NCBI GenBank assembly: GCA_016126025.1
Contig: JAEFDA010000140.1
Location: 1-5,222 of the forward strand
DNA length: 5,222 nucleotides
Direction: 5' to 3'
From: Nitrososphaerota archaeon
Lineage (GTDB): Archaea > Thermoproteota > Nitrososphaeria > Nitrososphaerales > Nitrosopumilaceae
A program made the translations under genes and the position numbers. Below, one piece after another: positions 4,333 through 5,222 of the stretch. Below the pieces are notes generated by a model. The model saw only the letters and a program-made list of their open reading frames with translations. It ran no database searches and was not told where the DNA came from. Numbering within the stretch: position 1 is the stretch's first letter; every line of letters begins with the position of its first letter.

Positions 4333-5222
4333 ATGGCAAGAGCCAAGATGCAAAAGATACCATCCAGACGCGGCCCGCTTCTGGCGCTGTTTGTGCTGTT
4401 TGCCGACAACGCGGCAGCAGCAGACCTGTTCCGGCCGGTACGGTGGCACGGCGGGGTGTTTTGCCCCGACTGCGGACTGGATAACGTCGCCAAATACTGC
4501 CTCTACCAGAAACACCTACAGCGGTACACCTGCAAGGACTGTATGAAGACGTTTAACGACAAGACCGGCACAGTCCTACACTACCGACACATAAGCCCAG
4601 GCAACTGGATGACGGCGCTGTGGCTATTTTTGTGCGGTCCGCTAAATGGCGTCTCGATAAAGTTCATCTCCCAGGCGACAGGACAAGCCTACAAGACCAC
4701 CTACTATATGATGCGCCGCATCATGGAGCGGATACGCGGCCTGCCGGAAAAGCCGCTGAAGGGTACATGCGAGACCGACGAGGCATACGTCAAGGCCGGT
4801 TCCAAGGGAGTAGCGCTGGATACCAACGGCGAGACTCGGACCGTTCCCAGCCGCCGCGGCCTGCCCCACGGGCCCGGCCGCAGTACGTTCGAAAAGAACA
4901 GGCCGATGGTCACCATGTACTTTCAGCGGGCCACCGAGGATGAGCCGGACCATACCATAATGGACGTGCCGCGCGATGGCAAGACCTTGGCCGACATGGT
5001 GCAGGAGCGTATGGAGCCCGGCTCCACGGTGATGACCGACGAGCACACCGCCTACAAGGGCCTCAAAGAGCGGGGGTACGACCACCACACCGTAAACCAC
5101 GGCGAGGGCGAGTACGCCTCCGGAGTGAATAACGAAATTCACACCAATAATTGCGAGTGCCGGATAGGCCTGTCCAAATGGTGGCTGAAAAAACACCGCG
5201 GCGTCAGCAAGTGGCACCTGGC
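4333..5222 (+). CDS. IS1595-family (ISXO2-like) transposase, C-terminus beyond window
   Basis: This transposase moves the surrounding element by a DDE mechanism. Of the visible 296 residues, 27-40 match the usual acidic/aromatic lead-in (ADLFRPVRWHGG). A zinc ribbon follows with C44-P-D-C47 and C67-K-D-C70. A helical region (YRHISPGNWMTALWLF) leads to the ISXO2-like catalytic domain: D149 in CETDEAYVKAG, D236 in VMTDEHTAYKG and E275 in HTNNCECR, followed by the basic LSKWWLKKHRGVSKWH. The first two acidic residues match the family, and the third position is the E/N site in N-x-x-E. The ATG at 4333 is chosen because a TATA box lies about 25 bases upstream and the protein begins at the expected distance before the zinc ribbon. 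The frame is intact to the window edge. Family members are usually about 300-330 residues, so only a short C-terminal part is missing. Confidence 0.88.
   Translation, partial: MARAKMQKIPSRRGPLLALFVLFADNAAAADLFRPVRWHGGVFCPDCGLDNVAKYCLYQKHLQRYTCKDCMKTFNDKTGTVLHYRHISPGNWMTALWLFLCGPLNGVSIKFISQATGQAYKTTYYMMRRIMERIRGLPEKPLKGTCETDEAYVKAGSKGVALDTNGETRTVPSRRGLPHGPGRSTFEKNRPMVTMYFQRATEDEPDHTIMDVPRDGKTLADMVQERMEPGSTVMTDEHTAYKGLKERGYDHHTVNHGEGEYASGVNNEIHTNNCECRIGLSKWWLKKHRGVSKWHL

Larger units (their letters stand above)
4262..5222 (+). mobile_element. IS1595-family element, left part, runs off the window
   Basis: The transposase at 4333 identifies the family. The left end is inferred to be at the GGGG of GGGGTGGCTTCAGCCC, because IS1595 ends often begin with a run of G and this is about 70 bases before the gene, a usual spacing. 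A perfect 14-bp palindrome, TAACCACGTGGTTA (4279-4292), lies between the end and the promoter. The right end is outside the window, so neither the inverted repeat nor the expected 8-bp duplication can be confirmed. GAATCGTA (4254-4261) would be the left copy. Confidence 0.6.

Noticed and set aside
4642..5217. A 191-codon open frame opposite the IS1595 transposase.
   Set aside because: The plus-strand frame carries the zinc ribbon and catalytic motifs of a known transposase family; the reverse frame is a GC-rich shadow.
1..5222. CRISPR array.
   Set aside because: No regularly spaced repeats of 23-40 bases occur; the only longer exact repeats are insertion-sequence ends and target duplications.

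Overview
The window looks archaeal. Three genes have A/T-rich, TATA-like boxes about 25-28 bases ahead of an ATG, with no ribosome-binding site in two of them. AGG and ATA codons are common. One internal gene has a near-perfect archaeal Shine-Dalgarno sequence. A Nitrososphaerota (thaumarchaeal) host such as a sponge symbiont would fit, but that is an impression from codon style and transposase type, not a proven assignment.

Layout. (1) 65-1162, minus strand: an unrecognised 365-residue protein. (2) 1163-1686: 524 bases with no convincing gene but with nested inverted repeats, including a strong 40-base hairpin at 1411-1450. (3) 1687-2619, minus strand: a 310-residue protein with an R-N-x3-H motif after a helical region, which suggests a HEPN-type RNA-binding or RNase fold. 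(4) 2673-3740: a complete IS481-family insertion sequence with perfect 24-bp inverted ends and a 15-bp target duplication. (5) 3756-4261: remains of a small cysteine-containing minus-strand gene, interrupted by a 223-bp MITE-like element at 3953-4175. (6) From 4262 to beyond the window edge: the left part of an IS1595-family element, with its transposase starting at 4333.

The main observation is that regions 3 to 6 appear to be one ancestral minus-strand operon broken by insertions. Removing the MITE-like element with one copy of its TA target, and the IS481 element with one copy of its 15-bp target, leaves a single open frame of 102 codons from the ATG at 4248. Its stop codon lies inside the Shine-Dalgarno sequence of the HEPN-like gene, 12 bases before that gene's ATG. 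Three elements of different families have therefore landed in or beside one small gene, and have probably cut the HEPN-like gene off from its original promoter.

The IS481 transposase also has a start problem. The only uninterrupted upstream start codons lie in the target DNA outside the element. A plausible ATG inside the left inverted repeat is one base out of frame.
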